This document shows, piece after piece, positions 24,307 to 32,690 of a stretch of 64,000 bases of DNA. The DNA comes from Thermohalobaculum sp050043005 (GTDB lineage Bacteria; Pseudomonadota; Alphaproteobacteria; Rhodobacterales; Rhodobacteraceae). Where the stretch lies: positions 25,881 to 89,880 of the forward strand of contig JBHJIZ010000078.1 in assembly GCA_050043005.1 (NCBI GenBank), written 5' to 3'. Every line of letters starts with the position of its first letter. Position 1 is the stretch's first letter. Both the position numbers and the translations under genes were made by a program. The notes below the pieces were generated by a model. The model saw only the letters and a program-made list of their open reading frames with translations. It ran no database searches and was not told the origin of the DNA.

Positions 24307-25077
24307 TCAGCGGGCGAAGAACAGAATATCGTCCGGACCGAGTGGCGACGAGTTGTAGCCAATCGCCAGATCCTTCAGGAACTTGTCCGCGGGTTCGAAC
24401 TCGCCGTGATTGCGACGCAGTTCCATCCAGAGCGTGGGTTTCGACTTCTTCAGTGTCTCGACCGCACCTTCCAGAACCGACATCTGCATCCCTTCGACAT
24501 CGATCTTGATGAAATCAACCTCGTCCGGGAAGCTCTCATCCAGCGTGGTCACCGGCACCTCGCCTTCCATGCTTTCGCGATAGGCCGTCCCATGGAAGCT
24601 GGTATTGCGATGCAGGACCATGTCGGCGCCGCCCACGCGTGATCCGACGGCTGCATTGACGGCCTTGATCCGGTCCAGCCCGTTTGCCTCGAGATTGCGT
24701 TTCAGAAGCCGGTAGACATAGCGCTGTGGTTCGAAGCAGGTGATGTCCTCGATCCCGGCGATCAGGCCCATATAAACCGAATGATTGCCGACGTTCGCGC
24801 CGACATCCACCGCGCGCTTGCATTCGCGCAGCCTCGGCAGAGCCTTGTCGAGCAGACGGAACTCCCAGAAGGTTCGCTTCTCCATCATGTAACGCTGGAT
24901 GTTGTCGGTCAGCGCGTCCGGGACGTGGAAATGGACCTCGTGGTCCTGATGGACGAAGCGCATCCGGGCGTCAGGGCCCAGCGATTGCATCGACATCAGC
25001 GTGTAGAGCGACCCGATTTTCTTCTCGAGGCGGTTGATCGCCTCGACCACCGGCGCATTGGGATCGGATTCGGTCAT
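24307..25077 (-). CDS. FkbM family methyltransferase
   Basis: A 256-residue SAM-dependent methyltransferase of the FkbM type. AVDVGANVGNHSVYMGL (about residues 88-104) is the SAM-binding loop, CFEPQ the acidic ribose contact, and VDFIKIDVEGMQMSVLEGA the family-specific motif with the conserved D-x-E-G. A short N-terminal helix (VVEAINRLEKKIGSLYTLM) precedes it. FkbM-type enzymes O-methylate sugars or secondary metabolites; the acceptor here is unknown. It is not linked to a glycan cluster. Confidence 0.88.
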   Translation of the reverse strand: MTESDPNAPVVEAINRLEKKIGSLYTLMSMQSLGPDARMRFVHQDHEVHFHVPDALTDNIQRYMMEKRTFWEFRLLDKALPRLRECKRAVDVGANVGNHSVYMGLIAGIEDITCFEPQRYVYRLLKRNLEANGLDRIKAVNAAVGSRVGGADMVLHRNTSFHGTAYRESMEGEVPVTTLDESFPDEVDFIKIDVEGMQMSVLEGAVETLKKSKPTLWMELRRNHGEFEPADKFLKDLAIGYNSSPLGPDDILFFAR

Positions 25078-25283
25078 TCTGACCTCTCGTTACAGTCTCG
25101 GTCCAGCACGACGCCGGGCTCTGGCCCGACATTACGTGTCATGCGGATGCATCTTTTCCAAGTGCTTAACGGTGCGGACCGCCATGTGATTGCGGACAAT
25201 CTGGGCTTGGATCGATCACGTCGCGCCCGCGCAGACGTGGTTTCAGACTGGCCTCTCCGGGTCTTGTTGCGATTGTAGGCGCT

Positions 25284-25302
25284 CTTTCCGTGAAACGGAA
25301 AG
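25284..25302 (-). terminator. Perfect hairpin after the hydroxyacid dehydrogenase gene
   Basis: CTTTCCGT (25284-25291), loop GAA, ACGGAAAG (25295-25302), with partial GCGC extension on both sides. It lies 13 bases beyond the stop of the minus-strand dehydrogenase gene. There is no clear U-run, so it may be a weak terminator or a transcript-end stabiliser. Confidence 0.45.
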
Positions 25303-25314
25303 CGCTTGCGCCAG

Positions 25315-26304
25315 TCAATTTTCTGCGGGTTCGACTGGATGCGCAGGTTCCAGCCCCAGCGAGCAATCGACAATCGACCTCAGCGCGGTGCGTGCGATGT
25401 CTTCGAAACACTCGTCCGTCCAGCAAAGCGCGTGTGGCGTCAGGATCACGTTGTCCATCCCGATCAGAGGACTCGCGGAGTCTAGCGGTTCTTGTTCCGT
25501 TACATCCAGTGCCGCCGATGCAATCTGGCCAGTCCGAAGCGCGTCGATCAGCGCGATCTCGTCATGAACGGGTCCGCGTGCCACGTTGATGAAACTCGCG
25601 GTCGGCTTCATCGCCGCGAACGTATCGGCGTTCATCAGGTGCCGCGTCTCATCGTTCAAGGGACATGCCGCAACAACAAAATCAGCCCGCGTGAGAAGAT
25701 CTTCGAATGTCACAAGATGGGCTCCGAGATCGTGCAGCCTTTCCCTCCCAACATATGGGTCCGCTGCAACGACCTCCCGAAAGAACGGACGGGCCAGAGG
25801 GATTAGCTCTTGTCCGATGCCGCCCGCGCCGATCAGACCCAGCGTCCGACCCCGCAGTCCGGTTCCCATGAAGTCGGTGCGGTCATTCCACCCGCCGGTG
25901 CGGACCAGCCGGTCCTTTGCCATCAATCGACCGGACAGCGCGAAGATCATGGTCAAAGCGGCGACAGCGACTGGGCGGCGAATTGCGTGCGGTGTGTTCG
26001 TGACTGTCACGCCGCGTGCGGCGCATGCCGCGACATCGACCGTATCGAACCCCACCCCGTTGCGCGCGACGATCTTCAGGCGGCCATCCGGCCGTCCAAC
26101 GCTTGCAGCTGTGACGGACGGCAGGTTGACGTGAAGTCCGTCATAGCGCGCGGCGATGTCGGCTGTGATCTCGGTCACATCCTCTGGCAGCCATTCCCAA
26201 TCGATGTCCGGGTTCCGGTCGAGTTCGTCGAATGCGGTGGCGCTGAACGCGGGGGTCCCGTCGCTCTTCAGAAGATCCCGGGTCGATGCGATCTTGAACG
26301 CCAT
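25315..26304 (-). CDS. D-isomer specific 2-hydroxyacid dehydrogenase
   Basis: A 329-residue NAD(P)-dependent dehydrogenase. The substrate-binding domain includes VARNGVGFDTVDVAACAARGVTVTNTP. The nucleotide-binding domain has GLIGAGGIGQE (about residues 155-165). Catalytic residues by family are Arg in NVARGPVHDE, Glu in TEQEPLDS and His in LTPHALCWTDE. The gene shares its first base with the stop of the aldolase gene upstream, so the two are one operon. Together they suggest catabolism or interconversion of a 2-keto acid sugar derivative; the true substrate is unknown. Confidence 0.9.
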   Translation of the reverse strand: MAFKIASTRDLLKSDGTPAFSATAFDELDRNPDIDWEWLPEDVTEITADIAARYDGLHVNLPSVTAASVGRPDGRLKIVARNGVGFDTVDVAACAARGVTVTNTPHAIRRPVAVAALTMIFALSGRLMAKDRLVRTGGWNDRTDFMGTGLRGRTLGLIGAGGIGQELIPLARPFFREVVAADPYVGRERLHDLGAHLVTFEDLLTRADFVVAACPLNDETRHLMNADTFAAMKPTASFINVARGPVHDEIALIDALRTGQIASAALDVTEQEPLDSASPLIGMDNVILTPHALCWTDECFEDIARTALRSIVDCSLGLEPAHPVEPAEN

Positions 26305-27068
26305 CAGAGTTCAGCGAAGTCCTTGAGCATGCTGCCGACGGCATTGCCGAGCAGCGCCTGATCGGGACCGACTGCCAGCATGTTAAAGCCGTAGCCGGCA
26401 TATTCCCGCGCCCAGTTCAGGTCGGACGCCATAAACCCTAGCCCCTTGTTATGGGTCCGCGCGGCACGGACAATCCGGCCCAGAGCATCCAGGTACCGCC
26501 TGCTCTGGAAGCCGCCGGGCTCACCCAGAAAATTGGTCAGATCGAAATGGCCGACCCAGAGCACGTCTATTCCCTCGACCGCGGCGATATCCTCGACGGC
26601 GTCCAGCCCGCGCTCGGTCTCGATCTGCGCGATCACCAGAATCTCGTCATTGGCATGTCGGATCTTCTCGTCCGGATAGCCGGGAAGATAGTCGTCATGC
26701 GCGAAACCGAAGGCAGCACCGCGGCGCCCGAGCGGGGGATAACGGCTTGCCGCGACGATCGCTTGCGCCTTTTCGACGCTGTCGACCATCGGCACCATGA
26801 CCCCGCGCAGGCCGATGTCCAAAGCGCGCGCCAGGAAGTGATACTCGCCGCGCGGCACCCGTGCCATCGGTGTGATCGGCAGCCCCCGGCAGAAGCTGAC
26901 CTGATCGCGCAAGGTCTCGAACCCGATGCCCGTATGCTCCATGTCATAGATCAGATACTCGCACCCGGCCGAGAACATGATCTGCGGCAAGCCCGGGCTG
27001 AAGAACTCGAACACCATGGCGCCGAGCACCCGCTCGCTTCGCATCACCCGTTCGCGGATCATTGTCAT
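26304..27068 (-). CDS. HpcH/HpaI family aldolase
   Basis: A 254-residue class II (metal-dependent) pyruvate aldolase. YLIYDMEHTGIG near residue 40 contains the conserved E-H pair. RVPRGEYHFLARALDIGLRGVMVPMVDS includes the R-x-x and G-A/V-x-G-V-M-x-P motif. VIAQIETERGLDAVEDIAAVEGIDVLWVGHFDLT carries the metal-binding Glu and Asp. The family cleaves 2-keto-4-hydroxy acids to pyruvate and an aldehyde. It overlaps the hydroxyacid dehydrogenase gene by one base. The specific substrate is unknown. Confidence 0.92.
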   Translation of the reverse strand: MTMIRERVMRSERVLGAMVFEFFSPGLPQIMFSAGCEYLIYDMEHTGIGFETLRDQVSFCRGLPITPMARVPRGEYHFLARALDIGLRGVMVPMVDSVEKAQAIVAASRYPPLGRRGAAFGFAHDDYLPGYPDEKIRHANDEILVIAQIETERGLDAVEDIAAVEGIDVLWVGHFDLTNFLGEPGGFQSRRYLDALGRIVRAARTHNKGLGFMASDLNWAREYAGYGFNMLAVGPDQALLGNAVGSMLKDFAEL

Positions 27069-27125
27069 GTGTCTCTCGCCTCGCTTGGTGGGAGACGATG
27101 CACGACGGGGGCGTGGCCCGCAAGT

Positions 27126-27605
27126 CTAGGACGAGCGCTCGATCCGGCAGGTGAAGCAGTTGTTCTCCGACGATCGGGCGTGGACGTAAGCGACACGCTC
27201 GTCCGAGAGCATGTCTGCGGCCTGATCGGCGATGTCGTCGCGATGGACGATCCTGCCCAGCCCGTAGACGATCCGATCATCGGGCGAATAGCCCTTGAGC
27301 AGTCGATGTTCCGGCGATTGAGCAAGGACCGGGGGCATCTCGTCGCCTTCCCAACGGTGGCACTCATCGGCGCACAGGAAGATCGGCCCAAGCTCGGCAT
27401 AGGGTTGCAGGCTGTCGAACGGCCGATGCGCGAGGATCAGGTAGGGTTTGCCCTTCGGGATGTATTGCAGGCAGTGGCGGCAGGGATAGCCAGGACCTGG
27501 AGAGACTGCGTGTTCTGGCGGCTGCCCGTTGGCATCGAGTGCACCGTTGCGATAGGCGGTTGCCTGCTCGGTCGACAGGGCGTTTGCGATGACCTTACTC
27601 ATCAT
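27126..27605 (-). CDS. DUF1203 family protein
   Basis: A 159-residue protein of unknown function. It shows the DUF1203 pattern PGYPCRHCLQYIPKGKPYLILAHRPF, followed by GPIFLCADECHRW and a C-terminal YVHARSSENNCFTCRIERS. Several cysteines and histidines are conserved, and a metal or redox role has been suggested for the family but is not shown. ATG 27605 is chosen because GGAG lies four bases before it; the eight codons further upstream have no such site. Confidence 0.82.
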   Translation of the reverse strand: MMSKVIANALSTEQATAYRNGALDANGQPPEHAVSPGPGYPCRHCLQYIPKGKPYLILAHRPFDSLQPYAELGPIFLCADECHRWEGDEMPPVLAQSPEHRLLKGYSPDDRIVYGLGRIVHRDDIADQAADMLSDERVAYVHARSSENNCFTCRIERSS

Positions 27606-27686
27606 TGATCTCCATCGTTGCTTTGGCATGACGATGCCGCGTGAGAGATCGGTCCTCCACCCGGATCTTGCGGTCAGTGCGCCGGG

Positions 27687-29876
27687 TCAGAAGAAACTCT
27701 GCGGGTCGATGTCGATCACGACGCGCACGGCGGAGGGACATTTGACGCTATCGCGCCAGCGCTTCAGCAGCGGTTGGATTGCAATACCCTTCGGCGCCTT
27801 GGCCAGAAGACGCACCCTGGACTTACCGCGCAGGCGGGCGAACGGGGCTGGAGCGGGGCCGAAGACATCCACGCCGGCCGACATCAGCGGGCCCGAAGCG
27901 CGGCCCAGATCATTCGCCACCGACCAGACCTGCGCATCGTCGGTGCCCGAGACGATGATCCCGGCCATCCGGCCATAGGGCGGGACGCCGGCATCGTTGC
28001 GAAGATAGGCCTCCTGACGCCAGAACGCCTCAGCATCGCCCGACATGATTGCCCGGAGCACGCCGTGTTCGGGCTGCACTGTCTGGATCATCGCCGTGCC
28101 CTTGCGGTCGGCGCGCCCCGCCCGTCCCGCAACCTGATGCAGGATCTGGAACGTCTTCTCGGCGGCACGCAGATCGCCACCTTGTAGACCCATATCGGCA
28201 TCAATCACGCCGACGAGCGTCAGCTTTGGGAAGTTGTGGCCCTTGGCGATCATCTGGGTGCCGATGATGATATCGGCCCCGCCCTCTGCAACGTTGAGAA
28301 TGCGTTCCTTGAGTTGCGCGGTCGAGGTGACGAGGTCCGAGGACAGCACCTCGCTCCGCGCTTCCGGGAACAGCGACGCCGCTTCCTCGGCCAGCCGCTC
28401 GACCCCTGGGCCGCAGATCGACAGCCGGTCGTCTCGGCCGCATTCCGGGCAGGCACGCGGAACCTTCTCGACATGGCCGCATTGGTGGCAGAGCAATTCG
28501 CCCCGAAAGCGGTGCGTCACCATCCACGCATCACAGTGGGGACAGCCGAACTGGAACCCGCAGTTGCGGCAGAGCGTGAGCGGCGCGTACCCCCGGCGGT
28601 TCAGGAACAGCATCACCTGCTCGCCCTGAGCCAATCGTGACCGCGCCGCCTGAACCACTGGATCTGTGATCCAGCGGTCGCGGCCGGGATTGTGCTCGCG
28701 CATCGAGATCAGCTTGATATCCGGCAGCACCGCCGCGCCGAACCGCTCCGGCAGGTCGATGCGGTTATATTTTCCGGCCTCTGCATTGGCCCAGGTTTCG
28801 AGTGACGGTGTGGCCGAGGCCAGCACTGCCGTCGCCCCTTCGATCGAGGCGCGCAGGATCGCCATATCCCGGGCGTGGTAGAGGACCTGTTCCTCCTGTT
28901 TGTAGCTGCCCTCGTGTTCCTCATCGATGACGATCAGCCCGAGGTTCCGGTAGGGCAGGAACAGTGCCGAGCGCGCGCCGACAAAGAGCTGCCCGGTGCC
29001 CTTTGCTGCCGCATGCCAAGAGCGGCGACGCTCGGCCCCGGTGACGCCGTGATGCCATTCGGCGGGGCGCACGCCGAAGCGGCCCTCGACCCGTTCGAGA
29101 AAGCCCGGTGTCAGTGCGACCTCCGGCAACAGGACCAGGGCCTGACGTCCTTCTGCCACGCAGGCGGCGGCGGCTTCGAGGTAGACTTCGGTCTTGCCCG
29201 AGCCGGTGACGCCATAGAGCAGAGTGGCCGAGTATCCGTCCTCTGTGACGGCGGCCCGCAAGGTGTCACCCGCAGCGCGCTGATCGTCGGACAGATGGGT
29301 GCCGGGTTCAAGGCGTTGCAGCGTTGGGTAAGGTCCGTCCGCCGCGCTCTCGACCCGCTCGAGCGTGCCCTGATCCGCGAGCCCCTTGACCACCGCAGAT
29401 GACACCCCGGCTTCGCGCGCAAGCTCAGCGCCACTCAAACCGATCCCGGCATCATCAAGGATGTCGAGCACACGCTGTCGTGCTTCGGTCATCCGGGCAG
29501 GCGCATCGCCGCCGCGCCTGAACACCACGCGAGACTTCGGCGGCTCGCCCAGTTCCGGCACGCGTGTCGCCAGCCGCAGCATCATTCCAGGCGGGGTCAT
29601 AGTGTAGTCCGACGCCCGGTCGAGGAAACGCCGCATCTCGGCCCGCATCGGCGGCACGTCGAGCCGGGTCGCGACCGGTTTGAGCCGCGTCGCTTCGACC
29701 TGTCCCTCGCCCGGACCCCAGACCACACCGACGATGCGTTTTGCGCCGACCTCGACAAGCACGAAATCTCCCGGTGCCAATTCCAGCCCCTCGGGCACGG
29801 CATAATCCAGCGGTCCGTCCAACGGCATCGGCAGCAAGACCGCTACCGAGGGAACACCGCCGAAAAGGTCGCTCAT
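27687..29876 (-). CDS. priA: Primosomal protein N', replication restart helicase PriA
   Basis: A 729-residue 3'-5' DNA helicase that reloads the replisome at stalled forks. The N-terminal 3'-BD begins VAVLLPMPLDGPLDYAVPEG. The helicase core has Walker A (GVTGSGKTEVY), the DEEH box in VIDEEHEGSYKQEE, and motif VI (QVAGRAGRADRKG). A zinc module with paired cysteines is present (CRNCGFQFGCPHC, then CHQCG and CPECG). The start is set at ATG 29876: the same frame stays open far upstream, but that part is antisense to the transaldolase and DUF484 genes. It is divergent from fsa. Confidence 0.96.
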   Translation of the reverse strand: MSDLFGGVPSVAVLLPMPLDGPLDYAVPEGLELAPGDFVLVEVGAKRIVGVVWGPGEGQVEATRLKPVATRLDVPPMRAEMRRFLDRASDYTMTPPGMMLRLATRVPELGEPPKSRVVFRRGGDAPARMTEARQRVLDILDDAGIGLSGAELAREAGVSSAVVKGLADQGTLERVESAADGPYPTLQRLEPGTHLSDDQRAAGDTLRAAVTEDGYSATLLYGVTGSGKTEVYLEAAAACVAEGRQALVLLPEVALTPGFLERVEGRFGVRPAEWHHGVTGAERRRSWHAAAKGTGQLFVGARSALFLPYRNLGLIVIDEEHEGSYKQEEQVLYHARDMAILRASIEGATAVLASATPSLETWANAEAGKYNRIDLPERFGAAVLPDIKLISMREHNPGRDRWITDPVVQAARSRLAQGEQVMLFLNRRGYAPLTLCRNCGFQFGCPHCDAWMVTHRFRGELLCHQCGHVEKVPRACPECGRDDRLSICGPGVERLAEEAASLFPEARSEVLSSDLVTSTAQLKERILNVAEGGADIIIGTQMIAKGHNFPKLTLVGVIDADMGLQGGDLRAAEKTFQILHQVAGRAGRADRKGTAMIQTVQPEHGVLRAIMSGDAEAFWRQEAYLRNDAGVPPYGRMAGIIVSGTDDAQVWSVANDLGRASGPLMSAGVDVFGPAPAPFARLRGKSRVRLLAKAPKGIAIQPLLKRWRDSVKCPSAVRVVIDIDPQSFF

Positions 29877-29948
29877 TGGGCTGGCACCGGTGCAGAGCCT
29901 CGGGTAGTGTCCGCGCAAATCACGCGCCTTTGCCTGGGGAGACGGGCC

Positions 29949-30608
29949 ATGAAGTTCTTTGTCGACACGGCGGAAATCGACGAGATCAAGGATCTCGCCG
30001 CCACGGGCATGGTGGACGGGGTTACGACCAACCCGTCGCTGATCATGAAGTCCGGGCGCGATATCCTCGAAGTGACGCGCGAAATCTGTGCGGCTGTCGA
30101 CGGCCCGGTCAGCGCCGAGGTCACCGCGACTGAAGCCGATGCAATGATCGCCGAGGGTCGTGAGCTGGCGAAGATCGCCCCGAACATCGCCGTCAAGGTG
30201 CCCCTGACCTGGGACGGGCTTAAGGCCTGCAAGGCGCTGACGGGCGAGGGTAACATGGTCAACGTGACGCTCTGCTTCTCGGCCAACCAGGCGTTGCTGG
30301 CGGCCAAGGCTGGCGCGACCTTCATCTCGCCATTCATTGGGCGCCTCGACGATATCGGCCTGGACGGTATGGAACTGATCGCGGACATCCGGCAGATCTA
30401 TGACAACTACAACTTCCAGACGCAAATCCTTGCAGCGTCGATCCGCACTGTGAATCATGTCTCGGACTGCGCGAAGGTTGGCGCCGACGTCGTAACCGTT
30501 CCGCCCGGCGTGCTGAAGAAACTGGCCAGCCACCCGCTGACTGATGCCGGGCTGAAGGCCTTTCTGGACGACTGGGCCAAGACCGGCCAGACGATCCTGA
30601 AGGGCTGA
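29949..30608 (+). CDS. fsa: Fructose-6-phosphate aldolase/short transaldolase
   Basis: A 219-residue TalB/FSA-type aldolase, the short form typical of alphaproteobacteria. MKFFVDTAEIDEIKDL and GVTTNPSLIMKSG are the family N-terminal motifs; NIAVKVPLTWDG holds the Schiff-base lysine near residue 86. TLCFSANQALLAAKAGATFISPFIGRLDDIG follows. It acts in the pentose phosphate pathway as a transaldolase or as a dihydroxyacetone/fructose-6-phosphate aldolase; sequence alone does not decide. The next gene (DUF484) starts six bases after the stop. Confidence 0.93.
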   Translation: MKFFVDTAEIDEIKDLAATGMVDGVTTNPSLIMKSGRDILEVTREICAAVDGPVSAEVTATEADAMIAEGRELAKIAPNIAVKVPLTWDGLKACKALTGEGNMVNVTLCFSANQALLAAKAGATFISPFIGRLDDIGLDGMELIADIRQIYDNYNFQTQILAASIRTVNHVSDCAKVGADVVTVPPGVLKKLASHPLTDAGLKAFLDDWAKTGQTILKG

Positions 30609-30614
30609 GCGGGG

Positions 30615-31334
30615 ATGGACACTGTCTCGTTGTCCTCCGACGACCGCGATCTGATCCGCTCGCTGATCATTGCCGATCCCGCGTTGGTGCTGGACGACGA
30701 TCAGGTGATGCAGCGCCTGGTTGGTGAAAAGAACGGCGAGCGCCATGTGGTCGACCTGCGCGACCGGCTGGTCGAACGCCTGGAGACCCGGCTGGACAAG
30801 CTGATGACGCAGCAACGTTCGATCATCGCGGCGGCCTACGAGAACGTCGCGGGGACGAACCAGGTGCACCGTGCGGTGCTGGCGCTGCTGGAGCCGGCGG
30901 AACTGCCCGCGTTCCTGAAGCGGTTGACGGTGGATGTGCCGGCCATGTTGGGGCTTGAAGAGGCGCGGCTGTGCCTGGAGGCCGACGTGGCCGAAACCGG
31001 CCCTGCCGACGGGTTTGGCGATGACCTGCACGGGCGCGTGGTGACGATGCCCGAGGGCATGGTCGATGGCTATGCCGCGCTGGACGGCACGCAGTCCGGG
31101 CGTGTGGTTCTGCGTGAAGCTGGAGCGGAGTCCGAGCTCATCTTCGGTGAGGCCAACCCCGTGCAGTCCGAGGCGCTGATGCTGCTGGACATCGCGGGAG
31201 CGCCGTCGATGCTGGTGTTCGGCTCGTCCGATCCGAAGAAGTTCGACCCGACACATGGGACGGACCTACTGACCTTCCTGTCCGGCGTGATCGAGCGGTT
31301 GCTGACCCAGCGGCTGTCAGATCCCGAGGGGTAA
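30615..31334 (+). CDS. DUF484 family protein
   Basis: A 239-residue GAF-like protein of unknown function, commonly found upstream of xerC in proteobacteria. The helical N-terminus (DRDLIRSLIIADPALVLDDDQVMQRLV) is the family signature. It is followed by a coiled-coil-like stretch (LRDRLVERLETRLDKLMTQQRSII) and a GAF-type sensor fold in the C-terminal half ending ...GTDLLTFLSGVIERLLTQRL. It probably shares a transcript with fsa. Confidence 0.92.
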   Translation: MDTVSLSSDDRDLIRSLIIADPALVLDDDQVMQRLVGEKNGERHVVDLRDRLVERLETRLDKLMTQQRSIIAAAYENVAGTNQVHRAVLALLEPAELPAFLKRLTVDVPAMLGLEEARLCLEADVAETGPADGFGDDLHGRVVTMPEGMVDGYAALDGTQSGRVVLREAGAESELIFGEANPVQSEALMLLDIAGAPSMLVFGSSDPKKFDPTHGTDLLTFLSGVIERLLTQRLSDPEG

Positions 31335-31630
31335 GCAAAGCCGGGACAGAGGCTTGCCCGGGGTGCGGTCGGGCGCGGCCCATAGGCGCTACGCGTCTCG
31401 ATTTCAGGCTTGCGCATCGTGATACAGTCTCCTGACAGCCAAAAAATTCGTGAAGACTAAGGGAACAGTTCGTTTGTTTGGTGATGAGCAGGGATTCAAG
31501 TTGTCCCGTCTCTCTGATATGGTTGTGACATGCCCATGATCCTCAAACCTGCATCGTTGCGTCGTATGACAGCCGAGGATGGAGGCTTGTCTGATCCGCC
31601 ATGTGCCGCGCTTCTCCATCGAGATCGAAC
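31335..31630. other. Intergenic region upstream of xerC
   Basis: About 296 bases with no confident gene. A 34-codon frame (31530-31634) overlaps the proposed xerC GTG start and could be a leader or chance. No tRNA, dif-like site or strong terminator was recognised. Confidence 0.4.
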
Positions 31631-32569
31631 GTGATCGTCCTCCTCCCCTCCGCCGGGGCGATGGATCTACTCACCCGGTTTCTTGATCAGCTTGCTTCGG
31701 TGCGGGGCCGGTCGACCAAGACGGTCGAGGCTTATCGGCGCGACATTGCGGGGTATCTGGGATTTCTTGGAGAGCATCTTGGCGGGCCGGTCGGGGAGCA
31801 GGCACTGGGTAAGATCTCGGTCGCGGATTTGCGCGCCTGGATGGCGTCGCGTCGACGGACGGGATTGTCGGGCCGGTCACTGGCGCGGGAACTGTCCGCC
31901 GTGCGCTCGTTCTATGATTGGCTTGATCACGCTCACGGGGTTGCTTGCCCGGCGATCCATGCGGTGCGTTCGCCGAAGGTGGCTCAACGCCTGCCGCGTC
32001 CGCTCAGTGTTCCGGATGCCGCACTGGTCGTGCAGGCGACCGGGTTCCACACCGAACCCTGGATCGCAGCGCGCGACACGGCGGCGCTGACGCTGATCTG
32101 GGGCTCGGGCCTGCGAATCTCCGAGGCGCTGGGCCTGGACCGCGCGAGCGCCCCGCTGCGCGACGCCATCCGGGGCACCGGCAAAGGCGGCAAGGAGCGC
32201 GACGTGCCGGTCCTGCCCGTCACGCGCACCGCCATCGATGCTTACCTGAAGAAATGTCCGTTTCCGGAGGCACCCGGACAAGCGCTGTTCCTGGGTGCGC
32301 GGGGTGGCCGTCTGAGCCAAAGTGTGCTCCAGAAGGCGATGCGCACGGCAAGGCAGGCGTTGGGTCTTCCCGAAACCGCAACCCCGCACGCGCTACGCCA
32401 CAGCTTCGCGACGCATCTTCTGCAGGCGGGTGGAGATCTGCGCTCGATCCAGGAACTGCTGGGCCATGCCTCGCTGAGCACGACTCAAGTCTACACCGGA
32501 GTCGACGAGGCCCGGTTGCTCGAAGTTTATGAGGCCAGTCACCGCCCGGATCGACGCGGAACCGATTGA
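31631..32569 (+). CDS. xerC: Tyrosine recombinase XerC
   Basis: A site-specific recombinase of 312 residues that resolves chromosome dimers with XerD at dif. The core-binding domain includes STKTVEAYRRDIAGYLGFL. Catalytic residues are Arg in WGSGLRISEALGL, Lys in GTGKGGKERDVPV, His-x-x-Arg in TPHALRHSFATHLL, His in LGHASLSTTQ and Tyr in VYTGVDE. GTG 31631 with GAG seven bases upstream is preferred; ATG 31601 and ATG 31661 are alternatives in the same frame. The linkage with DUF484 and fsa is typical of the lineage. Confidence 0.93.
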   Translation: MIVLLPSAGAMDLLTRFLDQLASVRGRSTKTVEAYRRDIAGYLGFLGEHLGGPVGEQALGKISVADLRAWMASRRRTGLSGRSLARELSAVRSFYDWLDHAHGVACPAIHAVRSPKVAQRLPRPLSVPDAALVVQATGFHTEPWIAARDTAALTLIWGSGLRISEALGLDRASAPLRDAIRGTGKGGKERDVPVLPVTRTAIDAYLKKCPFPEAPGQALFLGARGGRLSQSVLQKAMRTARQALGLPETATPHALRHSFATHLLQAGGDLRSIQELLGHASLSTTQVYTGVDEARLLEVYEASHRPDRRGTD

Positions 32570-32586
32570 GGTTCCAACCGGTTGCC

Positions 32587-32610
32587 ATTTTGCAAAGTTC
32601 CCTGCAAAAT
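32587..32610 (+). terminator. Inverted repeat after xerC
   Basis: ATTTTGCA (32587-32594) and TGCAAAAT (32603-32610) with an 8-base loop, 18 bases after the xerC stop. The AT-rich stem and lack of a T-run make it a weak terminator candidate; a regulator binding site for the following gene is also possible. Confidence 0.4.
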
Positions 32611-32690
32611 TGCGGGGATTCCGAGGAGACGGGCACCAGGACCGATTCTCGAGCAAGATTTGACGTATCAGTCGAGGGGGGCGGCACGCC

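Noticed and set aside
29877..31256. Long minus-strand extension of the priA reading frame (about 460 codons)
   Set aside because: It lies antisense to fsa and DUF484, has no motif, and begins far before the conserved PriA N-terminus at 29876. High GC keeps the frame open.
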